This document shows, piece by piece, positions 12,230 to 22,599 of a stretch of DNA of 40,687 nucleotides. The notes beneath the pieces are model-generated. The model searched no databases, was not told the DNA's origin, and was given only the letters and a program-made list of their open reading frames with translations. Source of the DNA: Psilocybe azurescens (taxonomy: Eukaryota > Basidiomycota > Agaricomycetes > Agaricales > Agrocybaceae); NCBI GenBank assembly GCA_023853785.1, contig JAJIRX010000254.1, positions 1-40,687 of the forward strand, read 5' to 3'. The stretch's first letter is position 1, and every line of letters begins with the position of its first letter. The translations under genes were made by a program, and so were the position numbers.

Positions 12230-12568
12230 AGTCCGATCACAACCAAATAATTAGGAGCTCCCTTGGATGTGCGGTTGGTTTCATGAGAGATCTTTGAGGC
12301 TGCATCGATATTATGACATATATAACACAGTTTGTAACACCAACCAAGACACTAACTAGCTAAATTTCTTTGGATTGATGTATGTGGGCTCATTTCGAGT
12401 TAGCAAATATGATTTATCTCTCGCCGAGATTGTGATACAGGCATATTATGTCGCTTCCTGACAAATTTCTTGTACTAGATACAGCTATTTTATTTACTGC
12501 ACTTAGGTGCACGTAACAGTCCTACAGTTTGTGCGCGAGTTTGCCTTGTGTTTGACGCCCATCCAATG

Positions 12569-12588
12569 TGTCGCTTTTTAGCACAGCC
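12569..12588 (-). repeat. internal inverted repeat of the transposon, right copy
   Basis: TGTCGCTTTTTAGCACAGCC is the inverted partner of 6419-6438 with one mismatch. Confidence 0.55.
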
Positions 12589-12922
12589 ACCAAACGCGTC
12601 CGATCAGACCTTTCATCGGTGTAGTGTTTCGGTCAGAAACATTGTGCTCCTTTTCAAGAGATTTAAATACTCCTAAAGCATATTTCTGCTTTTATAACTG
12701 TTCTACATCGAAGCCTCGACCTATGACGAAGCCACAAGTCATCGATCTGACGATTTTTTGACCATTCCCATATACAACACAGCCCTCAAAATTGCTAAAC
12801 TACGTAGTTGCCACAGAAATACCTTAGAAAGTACCAATATACATGCGTAGTATCTTATTCTATGTTACTCAGCCAAAAATATTCCCGTACGTTACAAATA
12901 AAATATATTCTCAGAAATCTGT

Positions 12923-12976
12923 GTCAGTGCATGTCAGTGCATGTCAGTGCAAAGGGTGCACTGACATGCACTGACC
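12923..12976 (+). repeat. right subterminal CAGTGC array
   Basis: Three direct GTCAGTGC units are followed after AAAGG by two units in the opposite orientation (GCACTGAC), giving a small inverted arrangement just inside the right terminal repeat. Confidence 0.85.
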
Positions 12977-12998
12977 GGCACGGACATTTCTCTTGCCC
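12977..12998 (-). repeat. right terminal inverted repeat
   Basis: Inverted partner of 5985-6007; the outer end reads TCTCTTGCCC and is followed at once by the second target-site duplication copy. Confidence 0.85.
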
Positions 12999-13007
12999 GG
13001 AAGCATC
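12999..13007 (+). repeat. target-site duplication, right copy
   Basis: GGAAGCATC, identical to 5976-5984. Removing the element plus one copy joins ACTCAGGAAGCATC to GGTCTGG as the likely empty site. Confidence 0.9.
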
Positions 13008-13801
13008 GGTCTGGTGTAACTGCCATTCGATTGGATGGGGGATACCAGTGGGCATGATCCGCCCTCGCTGAATACAGACCTGACGCCCCAGATCATCAGA
13101 AGGTGTTACGTACTATGACCCATTGTATTAGTATTGGGCAGAGGGGAAGTTTTTAATCCCATAACGTCGTTCGTTAATTCGCCTCCGATTAAGAGATGAG
13201 GCGTGGGCCTGACCTTGTAGGGTTTATTCACTGTACTCATTGATTCCAAAAGCCAGGTTTGGACCATGAATTTGGTAATTAATATTAATTGTTCGATGTT
13301 CGCAGAGCTGAGAATCAGTGCTTGGTCTCGATAGGTACGGGGCTGGGGATTACGAGCCTTCTTTGGAGTAGTTTATGACGACAGAGTGATAATTCCATGA
13401 TACGTGCTACGGTGTAGACTTCAGTTGGGAACTTGACACCATTGAATAGTTGTATAAAGGCTGCTTACATCCCACTCACATGCAGCAGAGACCTTCACGT
13501 TTTTATTTCTCTGATGCGGCATGACGAAAAACCCGAAAGAATGGAAAACGAATGGAGATGCAATTTGTACAATACATAGAGCTTTACTAGCATGACCATT
13601 CGATATCAGTGAATGAGCCTGATAATAATTCAAGAACACGTCTCTCAAGCACATAGCTGAAAAAAGTCAGTCTGGTCTCTGCCGCTATAGTCCACGTATA
13701 TTCACATTCCTAGTTCAGTACTTTCCTGCACCCAAGGTTTCAGGAATTGAAACCGCAGATAATCACCTCACAACGGCGGGCCATAATATCATATCTGTAA
13801 T

Positions 13802-13967
13802 CTAAGGATAATGTGACGATGCACACACTCAGTCACGAATATTTGGATTGATATTAGAAAGATCTGTACCTAAGGATAATGTGACGATGCACACACTAAG
13901 GTACAGTAAGTAAAAGTGAGACTCTAAGTAAAATGGATGTGACTCACCTCAGTCACGAATATTTGGA
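13802..13967 (+). repeat. interleaved short direct repeats
   Basis: A 28-bp unit beginning CTAAGGATAATGTGACGATG occurs at 13802-13829 and again at 13870-13897 without mismatch. A second 20-bp unit, CTCAGTCACGAATATTTGGA, occurs at 13828-13847 and 13948-13967. The last copy sits in a small inverted context (CCTCAGTC...GACTGAGG). Confidence 0.85.
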
Positions 13968-14281
13968 CTGAGGTGACCTGTACGTAGACAGTCCATCTAT
14001 ATACTTAAAATATAATAAAGACCGTTTGTGTCTACTTTAAGATAAAAGGCGAATGTCGAGTGGAGAGAAAGAGGAATCACGTGAGGTGGATATCGACATA
14101 CTGCACTGGAATATAGGATTTTAGTTGCGAATGTATTGTATGGTTCTTGGCCCGTGAGCGCTAAACAAAGATACCGATTATTATTATTATTTGGATCATT
14201 TTATTATCGTGCAACAAGCAAACGAAGTGCTAAGACGCACGGGTGAATGAGCTCACCGCTCTACGCTACCGTATCTACTAA

Positions 14282-14947
14282 CACTTTGGGGTTTCATACT
14301 GATAATGTCGTTTTCAGTAATTATTTTTTGTTAGAAGTACAGATAAACAAAAACTCCCACTGAAGGTTAACCTCTTATTATTTAGATCCTATTCACTATT
14401 GTTACACTCTATTGTTTTTGTTATGTTCACTAAGTTACAGAAATTTTCAGTTAATCTCCTGCTTATGAAAATCAGATTTTTATTGTTTGACTTTGCAATG
14501 GACCTGACAATAATAAAAATCAACATGTTTTTGGGCTGCATTAGTAACTTCAGATCATACAAGTATCTAAGATCACCCTAATCTCAATTGTAAGTTTAAA
14601 AATAAAGCTCTCTAGAGAGCTAGTTGCTTTTGAAAACTCAAGACGGTTGTAAGTAATTGGGATACTTGTACGATCCAAAATTACTAATGCAGCCCAAAAA
14701 CATGTTGATTTTTATTATTGTCAGGTCCTTTATTGCAAAGTCAAACAATAAAAATCTGATTTTCATAAGCAGGAGATTAACTGAAAATTTCTGTAACTTA
14801 GTGAACATAACAAAAACAATAGAGTGTAACAATAGTGAATAGGATCTAAATAATAAGAGGTTAACCTTCAGTGGGAGTTTTTGTTTATCTGTACTTCTAC
14901 AAAAACAATTACTGAAAACAACATTATCAGTATGAAACCCCAAAGTG
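14282..14947. mobile_element. 666-bp foldback element (MITE-like) with TAA target duplication
   Basis: Two arms of about 290 bp (14282 to about 14573, and about 14656 to 14947) are near-perfect inverted copies, separated by about 80 bp that contain a 16-bp palindrome at 14606-14621. Outer ends read CACTTTGGGG and CCCCAAAGTG. TAA flanks both sides (14279-14281 and 14948-14950), as expected for PIF/Harbinger-type insertion. No protein is encoded; open frames inside the arms are the two strands of the same repeat. Family assignment rests on TAA alone and is tentative. Confidence 0.8.
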
Positions 14948-15556
14948 TAAGGCTTGGGATGGCCGAGGGCTGGATTTGCATATCTAGGGGTCCATTTATG
15001 GATAAGATACTGGTTATTATTGATGATCAAATTGAATAATGGCTTTAGGAGTATTACCCTTATGTTGAACTATATAACTGGACAAATAGCAGAGGAAAAC
15101 AGACACCTCTAGATAACTCATAGTATTTAACTATATAACCATCATAGGCTACCTGCATATATTGTGCAATGGAATTTTTCTGGTAGCAACAGATACTGTT
15201 TACCCTCCCCGACATATTCAGTTGCCATTAATTCCTGACACCGTCGCTAGAGATTGCGTAGGATTATGTATATCTGGGAGTAAGATTGGTAGAATTTAAA
15301 TTATTTGCTATTAGGATTAACGAATGGGATATGAGCGTCACTGTGCGCCACTGGGTTGAAAGTAGATAAGATAAGATTAAGGTCACGTTACATATGTTTG
15401 CATGACCGCATCTGACAGCTGCCGCATCTCGACCGTCCAAACTCACCCAAACCGTTCAATCTCCCACCACCATCGAGTTGAACAAGCCAGGTAATCATCT
15501 CTCATCCACGTACCAACCTGCCGACCATCTGTTTCTAGCATTAGAAACTTATACCC

Positions 15557-15988
15557 ATGTTCTTCATCCCTCGAACGCGTTCAACATTACTAGCTAACGG
15601 ACGTATGGTCCTGAATGGGCCCCACAAACGGCACATCGTACCCTCGAACTCGATACACACCACCCAGGCAGCACAACGCGACAAGCACACTTCAGACAGC
15701 TATGCAAAGGATGTGGACGACACACCTCCGTCAGACAACACCGTGCATCGCATGGATCCAGACTCGGATCGTTTTCAAAACCTTACGAACCTCCTTCGGG
15801 TGAATGGAGTCGCGCGGGTATTCAGACGGAAGAGTATCGGAGTGTAGAGGGAAAAACAACCTTATACCCCTAAAGGTGCAAATGCAGGGCAGTACGGCTC
15901 TAGGATGAACTGGACAGAGGACAAAGGCCGCGAGACCAGTGGCAAGGAGGAAGGACCTGATGCAAAGTCGAGTCAAGGAAGGAAATAA
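15557..15988 (+). CDS. small protein of unknown function, likely mitochondrial, with two compensating indels
   Basis: An ATG at 15557 opens a 432-base segment ending at TAA 15986-15988. The first part has a basic, Arg-rich N terminus lacking acidic residues, like a mitochondrial presequence, then HTTQAAQRDKHTSDSY and a hydrophilic tail. The frame shifts at CAAAACC near 15778, one A too few, into KPYEPPSGEWSRAG. It shifts back at GGAAAAACAACC near 15850, one A too many, into PYTPKGANAGQYGSRMNW and a charged tail. The two shifts cancel, so a 143-residue product is restored. Both lie in A runs, so sequencing error is the simplest reading; a pseudogene is the alternative. No intron is needed. I recognise the style of a conserved basidiomycete small protein but cannot name it. 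Confidence 0.6.
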
Positions 15989-18900
15989 GTTACTCGCACT
16001 TTATCAATGCAGACAGGTGTGTCTTGAGCCTCATTCAAACGAACCCTTACTAATTTGTGGGGTCCTTCATGTTTCAGGACTGGATTGGAGAGATTCATAG
16101 CTTTTTCCGTCGGCATTCTCGAGTTCGTTGTATTCTGCATAACCACGAATAGTGTCCCGATCGCCCCAGGAACGATTGTACAATAAAAACGATGTTCTAC
16201 TCCCAACATATCCTAAGTAGCCATGTGGCGCATGGCTCCTCAAGCAGAGGCTCCTTCCGGAGTCAGGTCCACTGACACCATGGCAACATTCGTTCTCGAA
16301 AGCTCTTGCCTATGGTCGGAGATGCATGAACTGAGTTCGTATGCTCATTATGCATCGTCGCCCGTTCTGGCCAATTTATGCCTTAATCTGGCCACTTCAA
16401 TAGTAACTGCACTTTAGTAGCGACCATGTGGGTATGTCTGTCATGTTTGGAATCAAATAGGGTGGTACCTCACTCCCGGCGCACGTTGCGCCTCGCGACC
16501 ATGCCTTCTTGAATAAATATTTATCGTTCAGACTAGGTAGTGCTCTACCAGGCATAGTTTGTCTACATTAACAGAAGCAGGGTGTATCTTGATTTTTTAG
16601 AAATGGGTTTCGAGTACTGCATTCAACTATCATGCTCCGCCTAAGTGCGTCTATCCTTTGCACTATTCCGGTTCGCACTCATGCCAACTTCATCTCGTCA
16701 TTGTCCGTCATTTTAGTATATATATATGAAGTTGATGATGTGCCCTTTCGTCAGCTGGAAGACTTTATTCTTGACCCACAGTTCAAATTTTTGTGTATTA
16801 GTGTATCATTGACTCGTTTCAATCACCACCCATCGTCGTTGACTGCAGCCGGCTCAAGTATGTCTGATGCTACATTTTGTGTCATTCGTGAAGCTCTCGT
16901 AATTTTGTGCCTTTTGAATATTAAGCTCCGCAATCAACAATATTGTTCAGTTCAATCTCAGTTCACGAACGTCTAACGCCCAACGATCAGTCGTTGGCTC
17001 CATTTTTGCAGCACCCATTTGAGGTAAGTATACTATTCAACATCGGCGCGGCCAGCTCTACCTGTGGCCGACTACAACACTTGTTCCAAGGCTACCAGAC
17101 CACTGTCTCTACAAAATAACACATTATGTCCCAGATAGCAAATACTATCATCCCTCTCGAGATCATTGAGATATTTGTGGAGAAAATATCACCAGCGTAA
17201 CAATTTTGATCTCAACCCCCCGGGTCAGTCCGTACCGTGGGCGTAGGACAAACGAGTGGACCGGAAGGGGAAAGTGCTCGGAAGAAATGATCACTCGAAT
17301 CAATACGCTAATCGCAATCAATCCAACCTGGCCCTTATAATCCTCAGGCTAGACATCGAGGTAGACAGCAATAGCTTTCTGCTCAGGCCTAATGTAGCCA
17401 TCAAGTTTGGTGGTCTTCTCAGTCTCTTGAGTCGTTGTCATTGTGCACTAAATCTCAATACATTGGACTGTACACCTATCATCGTCCCACTTCTTGGAAG
17501 AAGCTTCCTCGCCCAACGGCTGATTGCCTACAAAGCCTATGCCTCTGGCTTCCCCTGTATCATTTAGACTTTCACAACCTACGTGATAAACCGCCCTCCA
17601 TTGGAATAGCTCAACAAGGTCCTCACCGTCTTAGCATCGACCTTAGCAAGTCGGGATTTGCGGAGAACGACGGGAACTCGGAAACCATGGTATCCGCTAC
17701 GATATATAACACGGCGAGATGCTTCGATCTTTTGCGTTGTCTCCCCTTGGATCGGCAAGTACGAGATCTGCCACACGCGTGGTGGGGGAACGATTATTGT
17801 TCATGTGAGTGACATTGTCCAATCTAATGCAAGCTCGCATCGACTATACCGACTCCTACCTATCCAATGAAAGGATTACTGCATCATTATAACCCTGTTG
17901 TTGGTAAGCTCACTGCTGCGAGATCACACTGTTCACTAAAATCTCTTGTTCTTTAGTTAGTGCCTTTAGAGGGGACCAACCTCCTTTCCCAGACAAATTT
18001 GGCTTCGATTTCGGGGACACGGTAGCCCTTCTCTAGCTTGTCATCTAACAACGGTCATACATATCTCGCAGAGACGAGGGCATTACTGAGAATCTCAACA
18101 CCCTCGTCATTTGCTTGTACTACAGACATGGAAGGTCAATACTGGAGAAGAGCAAGAGTTATTTTCATATGGAACTTGAAGTCCCTTAAGATGGATTTAT
18201 TAAAATATTGTGCACCGGAAATGCGGTACTCTCATACGACTGAGAGGTGAATCCCTACTCCACAAGCACCCGTTCATCCAAGAGGTCTTACTTTGTATGG
18301 ATATAAGCGTTGTTTGTGAAGAGCGATTTAGCTAGATCCCGAGGATAGGACCACCATCCAGGATAGCGTTCAGGAGGAGATTGACCTGTTTGCCTTCCAA
18401 TATTCCAGATAAAATCCCGGAAGATGACACTTTCTTTTTCCTTGTATTAAGGTTTCTGTTCTAAACAGATGAATATGGCCCCCGTGGTCGAATTTGGAGC
18501 TAGTTAGGTGCCATCCGCCGAATACATTGATGCTACTCACTGACCGTCTGGCCATGACCACGGAATCTCACACAATTCATCACATGCTTTTTCATTATGA
18601 TACGTAACGAGGCCGTTGATATTTGTTACCCGCTTTGCTCGCTCGTAGCGCCGTTACAATAGGGAACCAGTGCTCGCTGCGGAGTTCATTTAGGAAGTCG
18701 CTCCTTCTGCTGCAACCTTATGTCTACCAGCTCTTAGTCTCAGCTATTCACGCTTTCTACCAACTCGTGGAGTATATAGAAACATCCGTTGCTTACTTCA
18801 TTTGGGGTTCCACCGCGAAACTTTGGCATTCCTTTCTTCAACGCCTGGTAGCGCTTCCATGGCATGACACCAGGCGCTAGCGATAACCACAGACATGCAA

Positions 18901-19060
18901 CTTTTTATCGTGGCGGAGGCTTCTTAGTCTGTGTTGAACATGAGCATCAGCCAAAAAACTCTGACATAGATCAAGCTCCCTGGCCAATAAGTGGGTCCAA
19001 ACTAAACGATGAAGTCATCAAATATCAGTCACTGTATTACAGGAGTTGAATACCAACCCT
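15989..19060. other. mostly non-coding stretch
   Basis: Only short open frames without consistent splice structure are found. An F-box-like stub at 17126-17200 and nearby leucine-rich fragments suggest a decayed F-box gene, but I could not trace a continuous reading. Confidence 0.45.
17126..17200 (+). pseudogene. F-box-like N-terminal stub
   Basis: A 24-codon frame starts at ATG 17126 and includes IIPLEIIEIFVEKIS, resembling the first helix of fungal F-box domains (LPxEIIxxI). It stops at TAA 17198-17200. Downstream to about 18250 there are leucine-rich fragments in changing frames. It may be a remnant or a first exon whose partners I could not follow. Confidence 0.3.
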
Positions 19061-20557
19061 TCATAGTGGAGGATCGAATTGCCAGTCGACTGCATCGAGT
19101 TGAAGGCGTCTTCGATCGCCAATGTGGGGTCCATCTTCAATGTATTGGTAGATTTTCCGTAAGCCTTTCTTTCGGTGCACGTTGAACACGGCGGCAATCT
19201 CGCTGCCTGAGGAATGTGGCATATAGAGACAGATCTTCTGCAACGAAGGGATGCATTTCGCCATGTTCCGCAACCCTCTGAGGTGCACATCCAACATAAA
19301 ATTTGGTGGCGTCGACCATTCTAATATGTCAACCCGCAATAGCATGGGAAATGAGGTTAAGACGGAGCAGATTTTATACTATAGGTGCTAACGTCAGCGC
19401 TCAAACTTGAACCTTGGACGAGAACATCACTCACCAGCGCCGTAACGTCATGATAATAGAAACCTCCTGTCCACCATTCTAACTCCTGGGATTCTGAGAA
19501 ATGCTCGATTACACGAAGTGTGTCGTCAGGCCCATAGGCATGAAGAACGGAGCAATGCTTAAGTCTTGGGAAACCCGAGATAATAGACATCATCTCTTCC
19601 GTGGCGGTCCCAGAGTTATATGATCTCGAGAAATCCAATGTGAGGCAACGAACAAACTTAATGCTATCACATATTTTAATCAACCGGGCAAGGAATTGGG
19701 AGTTGCCGAGATGGTATGGAGATTGGGGAGTAGGTTGCATTTGGATCCCCCAATATTCAACGCTTCAGAATCCAGAATCGATAGATTGCGAATAGAGGCA
19801 TGCGCATTAAGAAATTTAATCAATGCTCCGGAAGAGATCGAAGAGAATACTGAAACAGAGAATGTATGTAACTGTGGGAATTTGAGGGTCTCAATATCCA
19901 CCAGGACCTCTCCATTACGCATGAGCGAAAGTTCGAGAACGTTAATCGTGTTGGATGCATTGAAAAAGGTCGAACGGAAGAAACTCGTCGGAGCTACGTA
20001 TTTTGTTAGTTCCAACTTATCTGAACTTGAGTCAAGACGGTACCTGAGGAGCATGTGGACCTGAGTGTAACTCTGCGCAATGTAGAAGGTGCGTCGAGTT
20101 GCGATTCCCAAGTCGCAGTGGAGGAGGGCCATGACGCATTGATAATTAATATTTCTTGAAGCTGAGGGCAGTGCTTGTAGACCTGACCTATTATATTTCT
20201 GACTCTATCTGCCGGTACGCAGGGGATTCTGTCAAATGTGATGGATCGAAGGCCAATCATCTCGTGAAATATTCGCTGATCTATCCAAGTCGATGATCCT
20301 TCGACGAGACGCCAAACGCCAGATCCAGATACCAGGCTCAGAGTCACCACTGCCCTTCCGAGATTTGGCTCTCGTCGAAGGAGATCATATGTGTCTTGAA
20401 GAGAGGGTAAATCACTGGCTAATTCCAGATTTTGGTAAAGAATCCATCTCGCTAAAGAGAGAAATTGGGACGATGTCCTGGCTAGGTTGGCCAAGTCAGA
20501 TGGCTGCATGAGGAGTTTGCAGATGTAGTCCTTAATCTCCGCCGGTAGAGAGTTCAT
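19061..20557 (-). CDS. F-box/LRR-type protein
   Basis: Three exons (20557-20044, 19993-19435, 19378-19061) are joined by 50- and 56-nt GT-AG introns. The N terminus MNSLPAEIKDYICKLL followed by DLANLARTSSQFLSLAR is an F-box-like start, expected to bind Skp1 in an SCF ubiquitin ligase. The rest is leucine-rich segments (LRSITFDRIP, INVLELSLMRN, CLTLDFSRSY), typical of the large agaricomycete F-box families whose substrates are unknown. A single missing base near 19688 (TCCTTGCCCGG) breaks the frame; restoring it gives 464 codons including stop. I chose the ATG at 20555-20557 over an upstream ATG at 20638 because the F-box motif begins there. The Nudix gene lies 277 bp upstream in the same orientation. 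Confidence 0.75.
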
Positions 20558-20834
20558 GCTAGAAGAAGCGGGAGGAGTGAGTGTGGGAAACAACCAAGAA
20601 ATAACCCCAAAATAACCAACTCGCGAATCGTAAGCCATTCAACATATAAGCACGTGATATCGGCATTGCTAACACTTTCATTACTAGAGTCTACTAACAA
20701 GTCTTTGACAAGGGTTACATATAGTCTCATATGTATGGTCAAGTTAGAGCGGCGACTTGTCACATTCACAGACATTTTGCGCATTCTCCTCGAAAAACAC
20801 CATCAGCTATTGCATGCCATACATCCCAGAATAT

Positions 20835-21629
20835 CTACGGTGTAATATTTGAGGTCACGGAGGACTTCTGCGTTGCACTTTCACCACCCACAACGATATC
20901 TATAGCTTGAGCTACAATATCACGATCAGTTTGGAAAGTAAGTCTCTCCAACGCAACATGGGTATCAAAAAACACGGATTCAAAATTCTCGTTCTCCATC
21001 TGCGAGCCTTCCACTTTTTCCACGCCTTCGTCGACCACAGTTATGAACCAGAAGATGATCTTTGTGCGTGATCTTCCTAGATCGCGTACGCTCACCGCAA
21101 TGGGCTCGACCAGCCCATTCGCCGTCTCTGCTACGTCTACATTGTTCACACCGGGTATGGTAGCTCGTGTTGGCATGCGTTGAGGCCATAGCGCGCAAAC
21201 ATAGCCTGTCTCTTCGTATGTTTCGCGCACGGCGGCCTGCTCCACCGTTTCTCCTCTATCTTTGCGGCCCTTGGGAAGGAGCCACTCGTCTCCGGTGAGG
21301 TGATGCAAAATGCAGACTTCGAGGGTGTTGGTGGCCGCTCTGCGGCGAAAGAGCACGCCTCCAGCTGAAAGGACAAAGTTTCCTGCAAGATATTGGGTGG
21401 TGGGATATCGAGAGGCAGCCATTGTTGGGGCTTGAGATACAGACGTTTGCATAAGTTTCTGAAGGTTGACATTTCGCGAACTTCTATTTGTATATGTTAG
21501 CCAGGTACCGAATGGTAGTGGCGTAGCGCCTTTGGTAGCCTTCAGGTTCAGATTAGTCTTGCACAAACTTAGAACTTTGAAAGGATTGAGAAGAAAAAAG
21601 GGAATAAAGTTTTGAGCAGGCAAAGACAA
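20835..21629 (-). CDS. Nudix hydrolase
   Basis: A single uninterrupted frame of up to 264 residues. The Nudix signature GX5EX7REUXEEXGU is complete: it begins GRKDRGE, continues through RETYEE and ends TGY (about 21290-21225). It lies behind an N-terminal strand region (NFVLSAGGVLFRR) and LLPKG. Members hydrolyse nucleoside diphosphates linked to another moiety; the substrate cannot be told here. The first 60-70 residues are not family-like, so the ATG at 21422 (MAASRYP), giving about 195 residues, is a likely alternative start; residue 60 (21452) is another. It is one of the few intact frames in this window. Confidence 0.88.
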   Translation of the reverse strand: MSLPAQNFIPFFLLNPFKVLSLCKTNLNLKATKGATPLPFGTWLTYTNRSSRNVNLQKLMQTSVSQAPTMAASRYPTTQYLAGNFVLSAGGVLFRRRAATNTLEVCILHHLTGDEWLLPKGRKDRGETVEQAAVRETYEETGYVCALWPQRMPTRATIPGVNNVDVAETANGLVEPIAVSVRDLGRSRTKIIFWFITVVDEGVEKVEGSQMENENFESVFFDTHVALERLTFQTDRDIVAQAIDIVVGGESATQKSSVTSNITP

Positions 21630-22177
21630 CTGTCGTTGGGCATTGGTGTGGAGAATGAGAAGGATTATTGTTGATTATCGGACGAGAGATTTCGGGGGTT
21701 GACAGATGTCAAACATGAGCAAATACGTGTGCGCAATCGTTGACCCCCAGAAACTTATGCAAACGTCTGTATGAATATCGATGAATTATTTTAGTTGTGA
21801 CGTATTTGGTGCAATATTGACTCCGAGCTTGCTCCCAAGATGGATTCTAGACCGTCGTGGTTTGGTCGTGGTCCGGAAACTCTGAAATTGTAGGTTTTCA
21901 ATCTCAGGCCTCAGGATAACTAGATATCGCTCGCAAGTACCCCACAGCTACAGTTAAGTATATTTGGCTATCACGCACGTTCGTGGCCATAAAACACTGG
22001 CCATGTTTTCGGCCTTTAAATAACGTAAATCAAACTTTCTAGGTCCGGGTCACCTGTCTCGTCTTATCTCTGAGTTTTAAACCAGGAAGAAAAAGGCGTT
22101 TGTGTTTAAATGAAAAGAAGCATCGCGGGAGGACTAGTCTGGAGTCATTCTCCGCATTAAATGCTTCACTTCTGAAC
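21630..22177. other. intergenic, upstream of the Nudix gene
   Basis: No coding signal seen. It presumably holds the Nudix promoter and ends at the TA duplication of a MITE. Confidence 0.45.
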
Positions 22178-22179
22178 TA

Positions 22180-22597
22180 TGGTGCACCACGGCTAAACAC
22201 CGCCAATTTGGGTAGCGGCCAAATTGGCGGAGGAAAAAATAATTTATATATGCGTCGTGGAGCCTGGATTTCGGCCTCAGACCGACCTCGAATATATCAT
22301 ATTTCAGTTAATGCTCCGCACACTATGCCGAATATGAGGACCAGCAGCGAAAATCAATGTGAAAATGAGCAAAATGTATCAATATTTCACATATATAGAA
22401 TATATTAAGTAAGCTGGCCAAATTCGTGAACCTCTGATTTTATAACTCCGTCAGTTTTTGTCCAAATAGAAAATCCTTTAGAGGATCGACTCAGATCGAG
22501 GAAATGAGCATTTCGTATAAAGGAATAAGAAAAAGGGTGAAAACTGGTGCCTCTATTTTGTTGCACAAAAGTAGCGGTGTTTAGCCGTGGTGCACCA
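22180..22597. mobile_element. 418-bp MITE with 24-bp terminal inverted repeats and TA duplication
   Basis: The left end begins TGGTGCACCACGGCTAAACA and the right end is its exact inverted copy over 24 bp. TA flanks both sides (22178-22179 and 22598-22599). A subterminal hairpin follows: CGCCAATTTGG at 22201-22211 pairs with CCAAATTGGCG at 22219-22229. There is no coding capacity. The TA duplication suits Tc1/mariner-type mobilisation, though the long terminal repeat with a hairpin is also seen in other MITE groups. Confidence 0.85.
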
Positions 22598-22599
22598 TA

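Larger units (their letters stand above)
5985..12998 (-). mobile_element. 7.0-kb Mutator-like (MULE-type) DNA transposon
   Basis: The element is bounded by imperfect terminal inverted repeats (5985-6007 and 12977-12998) and flanked by a perfect 9-bp duplication, GGAAGCATC. Both ends carry arrays of a GTCAGTGCAT-type motif just inside the termini, and a second array lies at 12066-12229. A single leftward gene fills 6604-11710 and encodes a DDE transposase fused to a USP-like peptidase. Autonomous MULEs commonly have 8-10 bp duplications and subterminal repeats, so structure and protein agree. The near-perfect duplication suggests a fairly recent insertion. Bases 12230-12922 and 6126-6524 are non-coding element sequence. 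A KDZ-superfamily (Kyakuja-Dileera-Zisupton) assignment is less likely because the duplication is 9 rather than 8 bp. Confidence 0.9.
13008..15556. other. non-coding stretch with repeats and a foldback element
   Basis: No convincing coding region. It contains short direct repeats (13802-13967) and a 666-bp foldback element (14282-14947), described separately. The last few hundred bases before 15557 would serve as promoter of the small plus-strand gene. Confidence 0.5.

Noticed and set aside
5985..12998. KDZ-superfamily transposon (Kyakuja, Dileera, Zisupton)
   Set aside because: The 9-bp duplication, the zinc domain and the transposase motifs fit a Mutator-like element better; none of the KDZ CxC clusters was recognised.
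14399..15030. Open frames on both strands within 14282-14947
   Set aside because: They are the same inverted repeat read from either arm; nearly identical peptides on opposite strands confirm this.
17256..18880. Plus-strand frames downstream of the F-box stub
   Set aside because: Leucine-rich but in inconsistent frames with no convincing introns; I could not rebuild a gene and list only the stub.
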